A DNA stretch of 64,000 bases from Klugiella xanthotipulae (GCF_006716695.1 NZ_VFPN01000001.1:62001-126000), one strand, 5' to 3'. Shown: positions 18,287 through 28,354, numbered from the stretch's first letter. Numbers and translations: made by a program. The notes: a model not told the origin generated them from the sequence alone.

Positions 18287-19156
18287 CTAGGCGACGGCAC
18301 CGCGGGCCACAAGCTCCCGGGCGAGCTGGAGATAGGCCTTGGCCGCAGCGTGATCGGGCGCGAAGGTGGTGATGGGCTGGGCCGCGACGCTGGCGTCCGG
18401 AAACTTAACCGTGCGCCCAATGACCGTCTCCAGGGCCTCGGTACCAAAAGCGTCAACCACTCGTTCCAACACCTCTCGGGAGTGCAGGGTACGCGAGTCA
18501 TACATGGTCGCAACGATGCCGTCGAGGGTAATGACCGGATTCAGGCGATCACGGATTTTCTCGACCGTCTCTATCAGCATGGCCACACCGCGCAGAGCGA
18601 AGTACTCACAGGCAAGCGGAATCAGCACGCCGTGGCTGGCCGTGAGCGCGTTCACCGTGAGCAGGCCGAGCGAGGGCTGACAGTCGATCAGGATCACATC
18701 GTAGTCTTCACTCACCCGACGCAACACGCTCGCCAGGATCTGCTCGCGGGCCACCTCATTGATGAGGTGCACCTCGGCGGCCGAGAGGTCGATGTTGGCG
18801 GGGATGACGTCGAGACCTTCAACCTCCGTGTGCTGGATCGCCTCGCGCGGGTCCTGAACGTGCCCCAGCAACAGGTCGTAGATGGTGGGCACATCGTGGC
18901 TCTGCACGCCCAGCCCGGCAGAAAGGGCACCCTGTGGGTCAAAGTCGATGGCGAGTACACGGCGACCGTACGCGGCGAGCGCCGCGCTCAGGTTGATCGT
19001 GGTGGTGGTCTTGCCCACACCACCTTTCTGATTGCACAGCGAGATAATGCGGGCAGGGCCGTGGGCGTCGAGCGGCTCAGGTACCGGAAAATCGGTGAGG
19101 GGTCGCCCGGTTGGACCCGTGACCGCCCCGCCTGTGCTCTGCTCTGGTGTTGACAC
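18287..19156 (-). CDS. ParA/Soj-family ATPase
   Basis: About 289 residues from the GTG at 19156. The deviant Walker A KGGVGKTTTTINLSAALA, Walker A' (DFDPQGALSAGLGV) and Walker B (VILIDCQPSLGLL) define a ParA MinD-like ATPase. A paralogue in this location (the Rv1708 position in M. tuberculosis, as I recall) sits upstream of scpA and is distinct from the oriC-linked parA; it may help chromosome segregation or positioning. The N-terminal start is uncertain: the frame is open to 19276 but upstream residues have no ParA features. Confidence 0.88.
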   Translation of the reverse strand: MSTPEQSTGGAVTGPTGRPLTDFPVPEPLDAHGPARIISLCNQKGGVGKTTTTINLSAALAAYGRRVLAIDFDPQGALSAGLGVQSHDVPTIYDLLLGHVQDPREAIQHTEVEGLDVIPANIDLSAAEVHLINEVAREQILASVLRRVSEDYDVILIDCQPSLGLLTVNALTASHGVLIPLACEYFALRGVAMLIETVEKIRDRLNPVITLDGIVATMYDSRTLHSREVLERVVDAFGTEALETVIGRTVKFPDASVAAQPITTFAPDHAAAKAYLQLARELVARGAVA

Positions 19157-19329
19157 CGACGCCCGCTTTCCATTTTCTCGACGACAAATTCTGGTCAATA
19201 CTACCGCGGCAGCCGCCATATTCCGGGGCGGCACCAGCATCCGGGCCACATTACTCGCCAGTTTCATCCCGCTCAATGTCGATGCCTTTTGCTACAGACA
19301 GATAAATCCCCGGCTGCTAGCGTGGACGT

Positions 19330-20268
19330 GTGATGCTGGCGCAGAGTTCACCCGCCCCCGCAGCCACCCCGTCGGGGCCTGCCACTGAGCGGCGCGCCCT
19401 GGTTGAGTCGATGGCTATCGCGCTCGGCGTGGCCGTGATCGCCGTCGCCTGGGGGCTTCTTTCGGGGGCGAGAATTGTGCTCTTTGACGGCGTCTACGTG
19501 CTACTCGGCATCGTCTTGTCGTGGTCATCTCTTCTCGTATCGCGCACGGTGCAGGCCGGGGCAACCACGCGCTTCCCGTTCGGTCGCGAAAGCCTCACCC
19601 CTTTTGCCATCGCCGGGCAGGGGCTTGCCCTCCTCGGCACGCTGATCTACGCGGCGACGGATGCCGTTATTCTGATTCGCGACGGCGGGAGCGACGTCGC
19701 CCCCGCGGCCGTTGCGGGCTACGGGCTCCTCACCGCTCTCGTCGGGATCGTGGCCGCCTGGCGGCTCCCCCGCGTGGCTCCCGGCTCGGAACTGATCGTG
19801 GCTGAGGCCGCACAGTGGCGAGCCGGGGCGGCCCTCAGCGTCGTCATGGTGCTGGGGGCCGGGGCAGCCCTCCTGCTCGACCGCACAGACCTACGCAGTG
19901 TGGTGCAGTATGTTGATCCGGTACTCGTACTGATGGCGTGCGCGCTGCTCGCACCCATGCCCATCCGGTTGCTACGTTCAGGGTTTAACGAGCTACTGGA
20001 GGCCGCGCCGCCGGCAAAAATTCAGGAGTCCGTCGGCGCGATCATCGAGGCGGTCCGCGCCGAAAATAATCTGGACTCACCCATCGTGCGGATGCACAAG
20101 GTAGGCCGCCGCCTCTACCTGGAGGTGGACTTTGTGGTCCAGCCCGGTCGCTGGGATGTCGCTGACGAAGACCACATTCGCCACGCCATCATCAACCGGG
20201 TGGCACCCCTCGGCTTCGATCTGTGGGCCAATGTGGAACTCACGACCGACCCCACCCTCACTCAGTAG
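19330..20268 (+). CDS. Cation diffusion facilitator-like transporter
   Basis: 312 residues with six expected membrane segments and a C-terminal cytoplasmic domain (VRMHKVGRRLYLEVDFVVQPG). FPFGRESLTPFAIAGQGLALLG is a clear CDF signature. The canonical metal ligands are altered: the first site reads LFDGVYVLLG and the second reads AEAAQWRAGAALS in place of the usual HxxxD. This belongs to a divergent subgroup of cation transporters, so the transported ion cannot be predicted. It diverges from parA (about 170 bp) and converges on xerD with only 12 nt between stops. Confidence 0.82.
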   Translation: MMLAQSSPAPAATPSGPATERRALVESMAIALGVAVIAVAWGLLSGARIVLFDGVYVLLGIVLSWSSLLVSRTVQAGATTRFPFGRESLTPFAIAGQGLALLGTLIYAATDAVILIRDGGSDVAPAAVAGYGLLTALVGIVAAWRLPRVAPGSELIVAEAAQWRAGAALSVVMVLGAGAALLLDRTDLRSVVQYVDPVLVLMACALLAPMPIRLLRSGFNELLEAAPPAKIQESVGAIIEAVRAENNLDSPIVRMHKVGRRLYLEVDFVVQPGRWDVADEDHIRHAIINRVAPLGFDLWANVELTTDPTLTQ

Positions 20269-20280
20269 TTTTCACACGCT

Positions 20281-21210
20281 CTACCGCGCCCGCGGATGTG
20301 CCGTCACGTACATTTCCCGGAGGGTATCCGCGGTCACCAGAGTGTAAATCTGTGTGGTGACGACCGAAGAGTGGCCGAGGAGTTCCTGCACCGAACGCAC
20401 ATCCGCCCCACCCTGCAGCAGATGCGTCGCACAGGAGTGCCGGAAGGTGTGCGGCGAGATATCAAGCCCCAGCTCGGCCTTCTCGGCCGCTGCCTGGATA
20501 ATCAACCAGACGCTCTGTCGGCTGAGCGGCGCGCCCCGCACGCCCAGAAAAAGCGCGGGGGTACCGCGGCCGCGCTGCGCCAGCACGGGCCGGGCCCGCA
20601 CCAGATATGCATCGAGCGCATCCCGCGCGTAACTACCGTAGGGCACGATACGCTGTTTATTCCCCTTGCCGAGAACGCGTAGCAGGTTCTGCTCGGGCAC
20701 CACATCGTCCACGCTCAGCCCCGTGATCTCGGACACCCGGGCACCCGTCGCATACAGCAATTCCAGGATGGCTCGGTCACGCACATCGACCGGCTCGTCA
20801 CCCGTCACCGCCCCGAGCAGCGTGCTCATCTGCTCGATCGTGATGGCTTTGGGCAGGCGGCGGCCTCGCTTGGGCGGTCGCACCTCGCGCGCGACGTCCT
20901 CGGCCAGCATCCCCTCGGCGTGCAGGTACCGGTGCAGCCCGCGCACCGATGACAAGATACGCGCGATGGAGGCCGTACTCAGCGGCTCCTGTCGGGTCGC
21001 GAGTGCCCCGACAAAGTCGGACACGTCGCTCTCGGTTACCGCCGAGAACTCCGTGATACCGCGCGTACCGCACCACTCCCGGTACAGCACCAGGTCACGA
21101 CGGTAGGCGGCGACCGTGTTGGCCGACAGTCCCCGTTCAAAAGAAACGTGGCGTAGAAACCCCTCAATCGCGCGCGCGCTGCGCTCAGGCTCAGGGGCCG
21201 GTTGAGTCAC
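20281..21210 (-). CDS. xerD: Site-specific tyrosine recombinase XerD
   Basis: 309 residues: an N-terminal SAM-like core-binding domain (IEGFLRHVSFERGLSANTVAAYRRDLVLYREW) and the catalytic domain with the R-K-HxxR-H-Y set visible in ATGARVSE, GKGNKQR, HTFRHSCATHLL, LLGHSS and the nucleophile in TQIYTLV. XerD with XerC resolves chromosome dimers at dif. The GTG at 21210 overlaps the TGA of the nudix gene by 4 bp (GTGA), which fixes the start. Position after pyrG-nudix is conserved in Actinobacteria. Confidence 0.93.
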   Translation of the reverse strand: MTQPAPEPERSARAIEGFLRHVSFERGLSANTVAAYRRDLVLYREWCGTRGITEFSAVTESDVSDFVGALATRQEPLSTASIARILSSVRGLHRYLHAEGMLAEDVAREVRPPKRGRRLPKAITIEQMSTLLGAVTGDEPVDVRDRAILELLYATGARVSEITGLSVDDVVPEQNLLRVLGKGNKQRIVPYGSYARDALDAYLVRARPVLAQRGRGTPALFLGVRGAPLSRQSVWLIIQAAAEKAELGLDISPHTFRHSCATHLLQGGADVRSVQELLGHSSVVTTQIYTLVTADTLREMYVTAHPRAR

Positions 21211-21869
21211 GACCGCGTGCCCCGCACCCACTCGCGGCGCTCCCACAGCGCATCGGCCGGGGCCAGGGTGGACCAGCCTCGGCTGCGCGCCGCCTGGGCG
21301 GTGAGCGCACCGACGACAACCGCCGGATTCTGCACTCGGCGCTCCAGCACCGCGGTCACAACTTCGTCGAGGGGTACCCAGGCACGTCGAATGTCGGCTT
21401 CCTCACCGGTGCGGGCGAAGACCTCGTCCGCGTCGCTCAGTCCCCGAGCCAGGTAGATCCGCATCGCTTCGGTGCTGCCACCCGGCGTCATCACAAAGTC
21501 GGAGAGTACCGCCCACTCGGTAGCCACCAGGTCGGCCTCCTCCGCCAGCTCGCGCTGCGCCCCCGCGAGCGGGCTTTCACCCGCGACATCCATCAGACCG
21601 GCGGGAATCTCCCAGTCTCGGGCGGCAATGGGGTGCCGGTACTGCTGGATCAGCAGCATTCGCTCTGCGTCGTCGAGGGCAAGCACGGCGACGGCCCCGG
21701 TGTGGTCGGTGTACTCTCGCTTGAGCGTCCCGTCGCCGTAGGCAAAGGTATCGCGCCGAACGTCCCATACTCGGCCGGTGAAGACGATCTCGCTCGACTC
21801 CACCTCAATCTCGGGAGTGGCTACATCGTACAGTTCGCTCCCCGCAAGGGCCGGGCGTTCGGCGGCCAC
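21207..21869 (-). CDS. NUDIX hydrolase, ADP-ribose pyrophosphatase-like
   Basis: 220 residues from GTG 21869, which follows the pyrG stop by one base. The Nudix box is seen as GLMDVAGESPLAGAQRELAEEADLVA, which has Asp where the usual Gly follows the EE pair. TGAVAVLALDD and QYRHPIAARDWEIPAG upstream are typical of ADP-ribose pyrophosphatases, which hydrolyse ADP-ribose to AMP and ribose-5-phosphate. Sits between pyrG and xerD, the same place as Rv1700 in M. tuberculosis as I recall. Confidence 0.9.
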   Translation of the reverse strand: MAAERPALAGSELYDVATPEIEVESSEIVFTGRVWDVRRDTFAYGDGTLKREYTDHTGAVAVLALDDAERMLLIQQYRHPIAARDWEIPAGLMDVAGESPLAGAQRELAEEADLVATEWAVLSDFVMTPGGSTEAMRIYLARGLSDADEVFARTGEEADIRRAWVPLDEVVTAVLERRVQNPAVVVGALTAQAARSRGWSTLAPADALWERREWVRGTRS

Positions 21870-21870
21870 G

Positions 21871-23574
21871 CTACGCGTCCTCGGTTTTGACCTCGAAGAG
21901 ACGACTGGCCTGCTGGCGTTCCAGGGCGGCTTTGACCAGCCCGGCAAACAGCGGGTGGGGGCGGCCCGGGCGTGAGCGCAACTCCGGGTGGGCCTGCGTG
22001 GCCACGTAGAACGGGTGCTCCGCGCGGTCCAGCTCCACATACTCCACGAGGCTGTCGTCGGGGCTCGTTCCCGAGAAGATGAGCCCGGCATCGGAGATCC
22101 GCTGACGGTAGCTGTTGTTCACCTCGTAGCGGTGGCGGTGGCGCTCCTCGCTCGTGGGCGCGCCGTAGAGCTCAGCCACAATCGAGCCGGGCGTGAGCGC
22201 GGCCGTGTACAGTCCGAGACGCATGGTGCCGCCCAGGTCGCCGCCCTCCAGGATGCTCACCTGCTCAGCCATCGTAGCGATCACCGGATACTCGGTGTCC
22301 GGGTCAAACTCGGTCGAGGAGGCCCCGGGCAGTCCGGCACGATTGCGGGCATACTCGATCACCATGCACTGCAGTCCGAGGCAGAGCCCGAGCACCGGGA
22401 TACCGTTCTCCCTGGCGAAGCGCAGCGCACCCAGCTTGCCCTCAATGCCGCGGATGCCAAACCCGCCGGGGACGCAGATACCGTCCACCTCGGCGAGCGC
22501 AGCGGCGGCACCATCCTCGGTCTCGCAGCCGTCCGAGGGAATCCAACGGATGGACACTTTAGCCCCGTGCGCAAAGCCACCGGCTTTGAGGGCCTCGGTT
22601 ACCGACAGATACGCGTCGGGCAGGTCAATGTATTTGCCCACCAGCCCAATTGTGAGTTCATGTTTGGGGTTGTGCACCGCGTCAAGCACCGGCTGCCAAC
22701 CCGACCAGTCCACCTCTGTGGCGGCAAGGCCAAGGCGCTCGATGATGTAGCCGTCAAGGTTCTGGTCGTGCAGCATCACGGGGATGTCGTAGATGCTGGG
22801 CACGTCAACCGCGTTCACAACGGCGTCCGAATCCACATCACACATGAGTGCAATCTTGCGCTTATTCGAGTCGGTTACGGGCCGGTCACTGCGCAGCACG
22901 ATAGCGTCCGGCTGGATACCGATGGAGCGCAGCGCCGCCACCGAGTGCTGGGTGGGCTTGGTCTTCTGCTCGCCCGAGGCCCCCATGTAGGGCACGAGCG
23001 AGACGTGCACGAAGAACACGTTCTTGCGGCCCAACTCGTGTCGCAGTTGGCGCGCGGATTCGAGGAACGGCTGCGACTCAATATCGCCGACGGTACCGCC
23101 GATCTCGGTGATAATCACGTCGGGTCTCGGGTCGAGTTCGGCCTGGGCGCGCATCCGACGTTTGATCTCGTCCGAGATATGGGGGATGACCTGCACCGTG
23201 TCGCCAAGGTACTCACCGCGCCGCTCGTGGGCGATCACCGTTGAGTAAATCTGACCGGTCGTCACGTTGGCCGCCTGGTTGAGATTGATGTCGAGGAAGC
23301 GCTCGTAGTGACCGATGTCCAGGTCGGTCTCCGCGCCGTCGTCGGTCACGAAGACCTCGCCGTGCTGGAACGGGTTCATCGTTCCGGGGTCAACGTTGAG
23401 ATAGGGATCCAGCTTTTGCATGACGACGCGGAGCCCGCGCGCGGTCAACAAGTTGCCGAGACTCGCCGCAGTGAGCCCCTTCCCCAAAGAAGAAACGACA
23501 CCGCCAGTCACAAAAATGTGCTTAGCAATGCCGTTTGACGTACCCGAGTTTTTATTATCCACCACGGGCTTCAA
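21871..23574 (-). CDS. pyrG: CTP synthase
   Basis: 567 residues. The synthetase domain starts [23 protein letters not shown] and holds [40 protein letters not shown]. The C-terminal glutamine amidotransferase carries the nucleophile in [14 protein letters not shown] and its His-Glu partners near the end (ATQAHPE). It makes CTP from UTP with glutamine nitrogen. Coupled to the nudix and xerD genes downstream. The full length matches the family. Confidence 0.96.
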   Translation of the reverse strand: MKPVVDNKNSGTSNGIAKHIFVTGGVVSSLGKGLTAASLGNLLTARGLRVVMQKLDPYLNVDPGTMNPFQHGEVFVTDDGAETDLDIGHYERFLDINLNQAANVTTGQIYSTVIAHERRGEYLGDTVQVIPHISDEIKRRMRAQAELDPRPDVIITEIGGTVGDIESQPFLESARQLRHELGRKNVFFVHVSLVPYMGASGEQKTKPTQHSVAALRSIGIQPDAIVLRSDRPVTDSNKRKIALMCDVDSDAVVNAVDVPSIYDIPVMLHDQNLDGYIIERLGLAATEVDWSGWQPVLDAVHNPKHELTIGLVGKYIDLPDAYLSVTEALKAGGFAHGAKVSIRWIPSDGCETEDGAAAALAEVDGICVPGGFGIRGIEGKLGALRFARENGIPVLGLCLGLQCMVIEYARNRAGLPGASSTEFDPDTEYPVIATMAEQVSILEGGDLGGTMRLGLYTAALTPGSIVAELYGAPTSEERHRHRYEVNNSYRQRISDAGLIFSGTSPDDSLVEYVELDRAEHPFYVATQAHPELRSRPGRPHPLFAGLVKAALERQQASRLFEVKTEDA

Positions 23575-23658
23575 TCCTAACAGCTTCCGAGGCTCAGCGG
23601 CAGCAACAACCCCACATCACGAACAAATACGTCTCCCGATTACTGGGTCTCGCTCTCC

Positions 23659-24849
23659 TCATCGCTCATTTTGCGCGGGAATCACGACCTGCTTCACGAT
23701 CATGAGCAGAGCAGCGGTGACCGGTATCGCGATGAGCGCACCGAGCAGCCCGAGCAGTGTACCTCCGGCGAGCGCGCCGATCACCACGAGTGAACCGGGT
23801 ACCGATACCACCCGATTCATAATGCGCGGGGTGAGCAGGTAGGCCTCCAACTGCATGTAGATCACATAGTAGATACCGATCGCGAGGGCGGTGGCTGGCG
23901 AGTTGAACAGACCGATCACCACAACCAGCACCGTGGCCAGCACAGAGCCGATGAGCGGGATGAGCGCCAGCAGGAACACCACAACGGCCACCACCCCGGC
24001 AAATGGCACTCCGCACACGGTCATGGCGATGAAGCCTAGCCCGGCGTTCAGCAGGGCCAACACCACCATCCCGTTGACGTAGCCGCCGATAGAGGTGGTC
24101 ACCTGCTCGGTGATGTCGATCACTCGGTAACGGGCGGACCGGGGGGCGAGCGCGTAGGCACCCTCTTTCATCCGACTGAGTGAAGCGAGAAAGTACAGGC
24201 TGAGGATAAGCACCACAATTGTGGCGGTGACCCCGTTGGCCACGCCAATACCGGCCTGCCAGATACCACCGGCCAGGTTGGTCCAGTTCTTCGGGGTCCC
24301 GATAAAGGTCATTCCCAGATCGAGCAGGCGGTCGAGGTCAACCGCCGAGCCGACACGGCTGTTGAGGTCGAGGAACCACTCCTGGTTCTGGATATCCGTC
24401 AAATACCGAGGGGCGAGCCGCAGGAACTCTCCCACCTGCGTGGCCAGCAGTGGCACAATCAGCGCGAGCAGGCCCACCACGATCAATGCAAACCCGCCAA
24501 AGACCACCCCGATTGCCGTCGGGCGACTCATCGAGCGCCTCTCCAACCAGCGCACAATAGGGTCAAGACCCAGAGCAACAAAAAGCGCGGCGACCACGTA
24601 GAGGATGATCGTCGAGAGCTGTCCAATGGCCCCGCCCACGACGATCGCGAGCAACCCGCCGAGGGTGATGGTGAAGCCGAGGGCAAACGGCGAGCGCACC
24701 GTCATCTCGTGCACGGGACCCCGACGACCACGGGGCTCGCCGCGGTCATCGGGTGGGGCACCAACAGGGCCACCGCCGAGGTCCTCCGTTTCAGCCGTGG
24801 CGACCGGGACGGGTGAGGCGGTGCGACGTCGCACGAGTCGAAAGATCAT
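23659..24849 (-). CDS. AI-2E family transporter (putative permease)
   Basis: 396 residues with about eight membrane segments and the family pattern FALGFTITLGGLLAIVVGG at the first, a long amphipathic middle region, and PGSLVVIGALAGGTLLGLLGALIAIPVTAALLMI near the end. Despite the name, these proteins are a broad permease family and few are known to move autoinducer-2. I chose ATG 24849 inside the longer frame to 24891. It fills the place between recN and pyrG where mycobacteria carry the steA-steB pair, as I recall. Confidence 0.85.
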   Translation of the reverse strand: MIFRLVRRRTASPVPVATAETEDLGGGPVGAPPDDRGEPRGRRGPVHEMTVRSPFALGFTITLGGLLAIVVGGAIGQLSTIILYVVAALFVALGLDPIVRWLERRSMSRPTAIGVVFGGFALIVVGLLALIVPLLATQVGEFLRLAPRYLTDIQNQEWFLDLNSRVGSAVDLDRLLDLGMTFIGTPKNWTNLAGGIWQAGIGVANGVTATIVVLILSLYFLASLSRMKEGAYALAPRSARYRVIDITEQVTTSIGGYVNGMVVLALLNAGLGFIAMTVCGVPFAGVVAVVVFLLALIPLIGSVLATVLVVVIGLFNSPATALAIGIYYVIYMQLEAYLLTPRIMNRVVSVPGSLVVIGALAGGTLLGLLGALIAIPVTAALLMIVKQVVIPAQNER

Positions 24850-24920
24850 GCGCTGACAGTAACCCGGTTCGCGGGCCGAGCGGGGGAACAACCGCGCGTG
24901 TCCGGTGAACCTTCCTGTGC

Positions 24921-26612
24921 CTACATAGCGGAACGGTCAAGTAGCTCCCGGGCATGGCTGAGCGCATTCTCGGAGTCGGCCAGCCCCGAGAGCAGCCGGG
25001 CGATTTCACTCACCCGCTCATCGCCACCCAGCGAGCGCACGCTGCTTTCGGTGTACCCACCGCTTCTGTCCTTCACCACCTGGAGATGGTTATCGGCAAA
25101 CGCCGCGACCTGCGCCAGATGAGTCACAACGATCACCTGCGAGGTTCGGGCCAGACGAGCCAGACGCCGACCGATCTCGATGGCGGAGGCCCCACCCACC
25201 CCGGCATCGACCTCGTCAAAGACAAACGTGGGGACCGGGTCGGTGGCTGCCACGACAACCTCGATTGCGAGCATCACCCGGGACAGTTCGCCCCCGGATG
25301 CTCCTTTGGCGAGCGGCCTCGGGTCGCTACCAGAATGCGGTCGCAGCAGGATGGTGACCTCGTCGGCACCGTGGGGGCCCGGCTCAGCGAGCGGGGTGAT
25401 CGCCACCACAAGCTGTGCGTCAGGCATCGCCAGAGCGGACAGTTCGGCGGTGACCGCCGTCGCGAGCGCCAGACCCGCGGTCGTGCGGAGCTCGGTCACC
25501 CGGGCCGCACACTCGCTGCCCATAGCTGCCTCCGCCGCGATCAGACCACCCAATTGCGCAATCCGTTCGTCATCACCGTCAAGCTCCAGCAAGCGCTGTT
25601 CTGCCGTCTCGGCGAGGTTTAGCACGTCGGCAAGCTCGGGGCCATATTTGCGTGTTAGCGCGGATAGTGCGGCGCGGCGCTGCTGGATGAGTTCTAGGTC
25701 ACGCGCGCTGTCCTCCGCTTTCTCGCCCAGGTAACGTGAGAGCTCAGCGACCGCGTCGTTAAGCAAGAAACCCATGCTCGTAATCGTCTCAAGGGTCGGA
25801 GCCAAGACCGGATCGTATACGGATGCCCGCTCCAGCTCGCGCTTGGCCTGGTCAAGTAGGCCGCGCACATCCGCCCCCACCGACTCGGGCGACTGACTCG
25901 ATAGGGCCTCACGTGCGGCATCCGTCGCCGCGCGGATGGCCTCGCTATTGGTCAGCACCTCGGCCTGGGCCGCGAGTTCGTCATCTTCGCCGGGCACGGG
26001 TGCCACCTCGGCAATGGCGGCGACCGCGGCACGCAGTTCCGCGGCTTCGAGCTGGCGGCGGTCATGTTCCTCGGTCAGGAGGGTGAGCTCACTCCGAAGG
26101 CTCTTGAGCCGCCGATAGGAGGCCTGGTAGTCCGCCAGCGCGAGCGCCAGCGGGCCACCCGCGTATCGGTCAACAACATCGCGCTGGGCAGCCACCGAGC
26201 GCAACCGCTGCTGATCGGATTGACCGTGCACCACCACAAGCTCTGCGGCCAGACCGGAGAGCAGGGATGCCGGTGCAGCGCTCCCCCCCACGGTCGCGCG
26301 GCTGCGGCCCTCGCTCGACACCGAGCGGCTGAGGATGAGTTCGCCCTCCTCAACATCTCCGCCGGCCTCCCGCACGCGTTCAGCCACGGACCCATCGTTC
26401 GGCACTAACCAACGCCCTTGGGCCCGTGCCTGCTGGGCCCCGGAACGCACCGAACCTGCGTCTGAGCGGGCACCCAGGAGCAGTCCGAGAGCGGTGACTA
26501 CCATGGTCTTGCCCGCTCCCGTCTCTCCAGTGATCGCCGTGAATCCGGGACCGAGCGGTAGCCGGGCATCCTTGATAACGCCCAGGTCACGTATCGACAG
26601 TTCCTCAATCAC
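24921..26612 (-). CDS. recN: DNA repair ATPase RecN
   Basis: 563 residues of SMC-like layout: N-terminal Walker A (ITGETGAGKTMVV), a long coiled-coil region in the middle (about residues 165-390), then signature KGASGGELSRVMLAI and Walker B (FVFDEVDAGVGG). RecN assists double-strand break repair. The true start is the GTG at 26612 (VIEELSIRDLGVI), preceded by GGAGGGGG and overlapping the nadK stop by 8 bp; the longer frame to 26927 lies in nadK. Order tlyA-nadK-recN is conserved in Actinobacteria. Confidence 0.94.
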   Translation of the reverse strand: MIEELSIRDLGVIKDARLPLGPGFTAITGETGAGKTMVVTALGLLLGARSDAGSVRSGAQQARAQGRWLVPNDGSVAERVREAGGDVEEGELILSRSVSSEGRSRATVGGSAAPASLLSGLAAELVVVHGQSDQQRLRSVAAQRDVVDRYAGGPLALALADYQASYRRLKSLRSELTLLTEEHDRRQLEAAELRAAVAAIAEVAPVPGEDDELAAQAEVLTNSEAIRAATDAAREALSSQSPESVGADVRGLLDQAKRELERASVYDPVLAPTLETITSMGFLLNDAVAELSRYLGEKAEDSARDLELIQQRRAALSALTRKYGPELADVLNLAETAEQRLLELDGDDERIAQLGGLIAAEAAMGSECAARVTELRTTAGLALATAVTAELSALAMPDAQLVVAITPLAEPGPHGADEVTILLRPHSGSDPRPLAKGASGGELSRVMLAIEVVVAATDPVPTFVFDEVDAGVGGASAIEIGRRLARLARTSQVIVVTHLAQVAAFADNHLQVVKDRSGGYTESSVRSLGGDERVSEIARLLSGLADSENALSHARELLDRSAM

Positions 26613-27537
26613 CTCGTACCGGCCCCCTCCACCCGTCAACGGGAAGGTGGAACTTATTAACGAGCCGGTCGGTAAAGGGCGCGTCAGCGATGCGGGCCAG
26701 ACGCACCGGAACGTCAGATCGGTGCACCACCACGCGCGCCCCCGGTGGGAGATCCCATGCACGCCGCCCATCGCACCATAGGATTCCGCTGCCCTGGTTA
26801 CGTTCCAACACCTCAACGGCGAGCGACGAACGGGGGTCAACAACGAGCGGTCGGTTGAATAGAGAGTGCGCGCTGAGCGGCACGAGAAGCAGCGCCGCCA
26901 CACTCGGCCAGACGATGGGGCCGCCACCCGAGAATGAGTAGGCGGTCGAGCCGGTTGGAGTGGACATCACAACGCCGTCGCAGCCGAAGCTGGAGAGCGG
27001 TCGCCCATCGACCTCGATGACAACCTCCAGCATCCGTTCTCGCGAGGCCTTCTCCACGGTGGCTTCGTTGAGCGCCCAAGTCTCATAGACCACGATACCG
27101 CCCACCTTCACGAGCACCTGGAGCGCCATCCGTTCCTCCACCCGATACCGGCGTTCCACGATACACGTGACCGTTTTGGCCAGATCATGGCGCTCACTTT
27201 CAGCGAGGAAGCCCACATGGCCCAGATTCACTCCGACAATCGGGGCGGATTCGCCACGCAGCATTTCTGCGGCGCGCAGGATGGTTCCGTCTCCACCCAG
27301 CACAATAGCAATGTCAATCTCGTTGATCTCGGTGTCTCGGTGTAGGACCGCTACGTTGAGTTCCTCGCCGTGGGCGGCAAGCAGATTGGTGCGTTCGTCA
27401 TCGGCCATCACCGGGGTGACCCCGGCCTCAATCAGCTGATGGTAGACGGTGAGGGTTGCCTCAACGGCCTCCGGGCGTGCGGTGTGCGACACCAAGAGGA
27501 TGTGGCGAGGGCCCCCGCTCAAAGCCGCATCGGACAC
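26605..27537 (-). CDS. nadK: NAD kinase
   Basis: 310 residues: GGDGTILRAAEML is the ATP/NAD-binding GGDG motif, NLGHVGFLAE and DGVVMSTPTGSTAYSFSGGGPIVWP form the second conserved block. It phosphorylates NAD to NADP. The GTG start at 27537 has GGAGAG upstream and follows tlyA by 3 nt; the end overlaps recN by 8 bp. These three genes form one operon. Confidence 0.95.
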   Translation of the reverse strand: MSDAALSGGPRHILLVSHTARPEAVEATLTVYHQLIEAGVTPVMADDERTNLLAAHGEELNVAVLHRDTEINEIDIAIVLGGDGTILRAAEMLRGESAPIVGVNLGHVGFLAESERHDLAKTVTCIVERRYRVEERMALQVLVKVGGIVVYETWALNEATVEKASRERMLEVVIEVDGRPLSSFGCDGVVMSTPTGSTAYSFSGGGPIVWPSVAALLLVPLSAHSLFNRPLVVDPRSSLAVEVLERNQGSGILWCDGRRAWDLPPGARVVVHRSDVPVRLARIADAPFTDRLVNKFHLPVDGWRGPVRGD

Positions 27538-27540
27538 GGT

Positions 27541-28344
27541 TCACTCTCCCGTCAAAGTCATAATTGTCTGTACCCATTCTGTCGGATTCTGGCCCACCCG
27601 GGGGCTCAACCACACGACATACTCATGATTACCCAGGCTACCGAGGAGAGGGGAAGGAATAATCCCGGCCGTTCCCAGCCCCAGCCGCCAAGCCGCCTGA
27701 ATCACACGGTGAATGGCTTCGGCCCGATCCGCTGCTCGGGTCACAATCCCCGCGGTGATACCTCCTCGGCCCACCTCAAACTGCGGTTTGATGAGAAGAA
27801 TAAAGTCGGCATCGGATGCGCTGCTCACCCGCAGCGCCGGCAACACCATTTCCAGCGAGATGAAGGAGAGGTCCCCCACCACGAGCGTGGGCGGTTCGGT
27901 CACCCCCGTGGCTTCACGCAGAAGCTCGGGCGTCATATAGCGGGCGTTGAAACCCTCCGCGAGAACCAGCCGCGACTCACCGATCAGGTCGGGAGCTAGC
28001 TGCCCGTGCCCCACCTCAATCGCAAGCACTCGGCGAGCACCGCGTTCCAGAAGCACCTGGCTAAATCCGCCGGTGGAAGCCCCCACATCCATCACAGTCC
28101 GGCCGCCGGGGTCTACCGAGGAAAAAGCGTCAAGGGCGGCACGAAGTTTGTACGCAGCCCGACTCACGTAGTGGTCGGTGCTCTCGACCGTGACGACAGC
28201 ATCAGCAGACACTCGCAGCGACGGCTTTGTCGCGGTCACCCCGTTCACACGGACGGATCCCGCAGCGATCAGTGCCTGCGCGTTGGTGCGTGAACGAGCC
28301 AGGCCACGTTCTGCAAGAGCCATATCAAGACGGGGATCGGTCAC
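27541..28344 (-). CDS. tlyA: TlyA-family rRNA (cytidine-2'-O)-methyltransferase
   Basis: 267 residues: an N-terminal S4 domain (RLDMALAERGLARSRTNAQALIAAGSVRVNG) followed by an FtsJ-like SAM methyltransferase (GGRTVMDVGASTGGFSQVLLERGARRVLAIEVG) with the lysine in LLIKPQFEVG. TlyA methylates cytidines in 16S and 23S rRNA and affects capreomycin sensitivity in mycobacteria. GTG 28344 is preferred; a GTG at 28371 overlapping the small upstream gene is possible. Full-length for the family. Confidence 0.93.
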   Translation of the reverse strand: MTDPRLDMALAERGLARSRTNAQALIAAGSVRVNGVTATKPSLRVSADAVVTVESTDHYVSRAAYKLRAALDAFSSVDPGGRTVMDVGASTGGFSQVLLERGARRVLAIEVGHGQLAPDLIGESRLVLAEGFNARYMTPELLREATGVTEPPTLVVGDLSFISLEMVLPALRVSSASDADFILLIKPQFEVGRGGITAGIVTRAADRAEAIHRVIQAAWRLGLGTAGIIPSPLLGSLGNHEYVVWLSPRVGQNPTEWVQTIMTLTGE

Positions 28345-28354
28345 AGTCGCCCGC

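Noticed and set aside
17912-19153. Long open frame (413 codons) on the plus strand
   Set aside because: Antisense to scpA and parA, both with clear family motifs; the translation has no domain sense and is a GC-bias shadow.
21988-23244. Open frame of 418 codons on the plus strand
   Set aside because: Antisense to pyrG; His/Arg-rich composition is typical of shadows of GC-rich genes.
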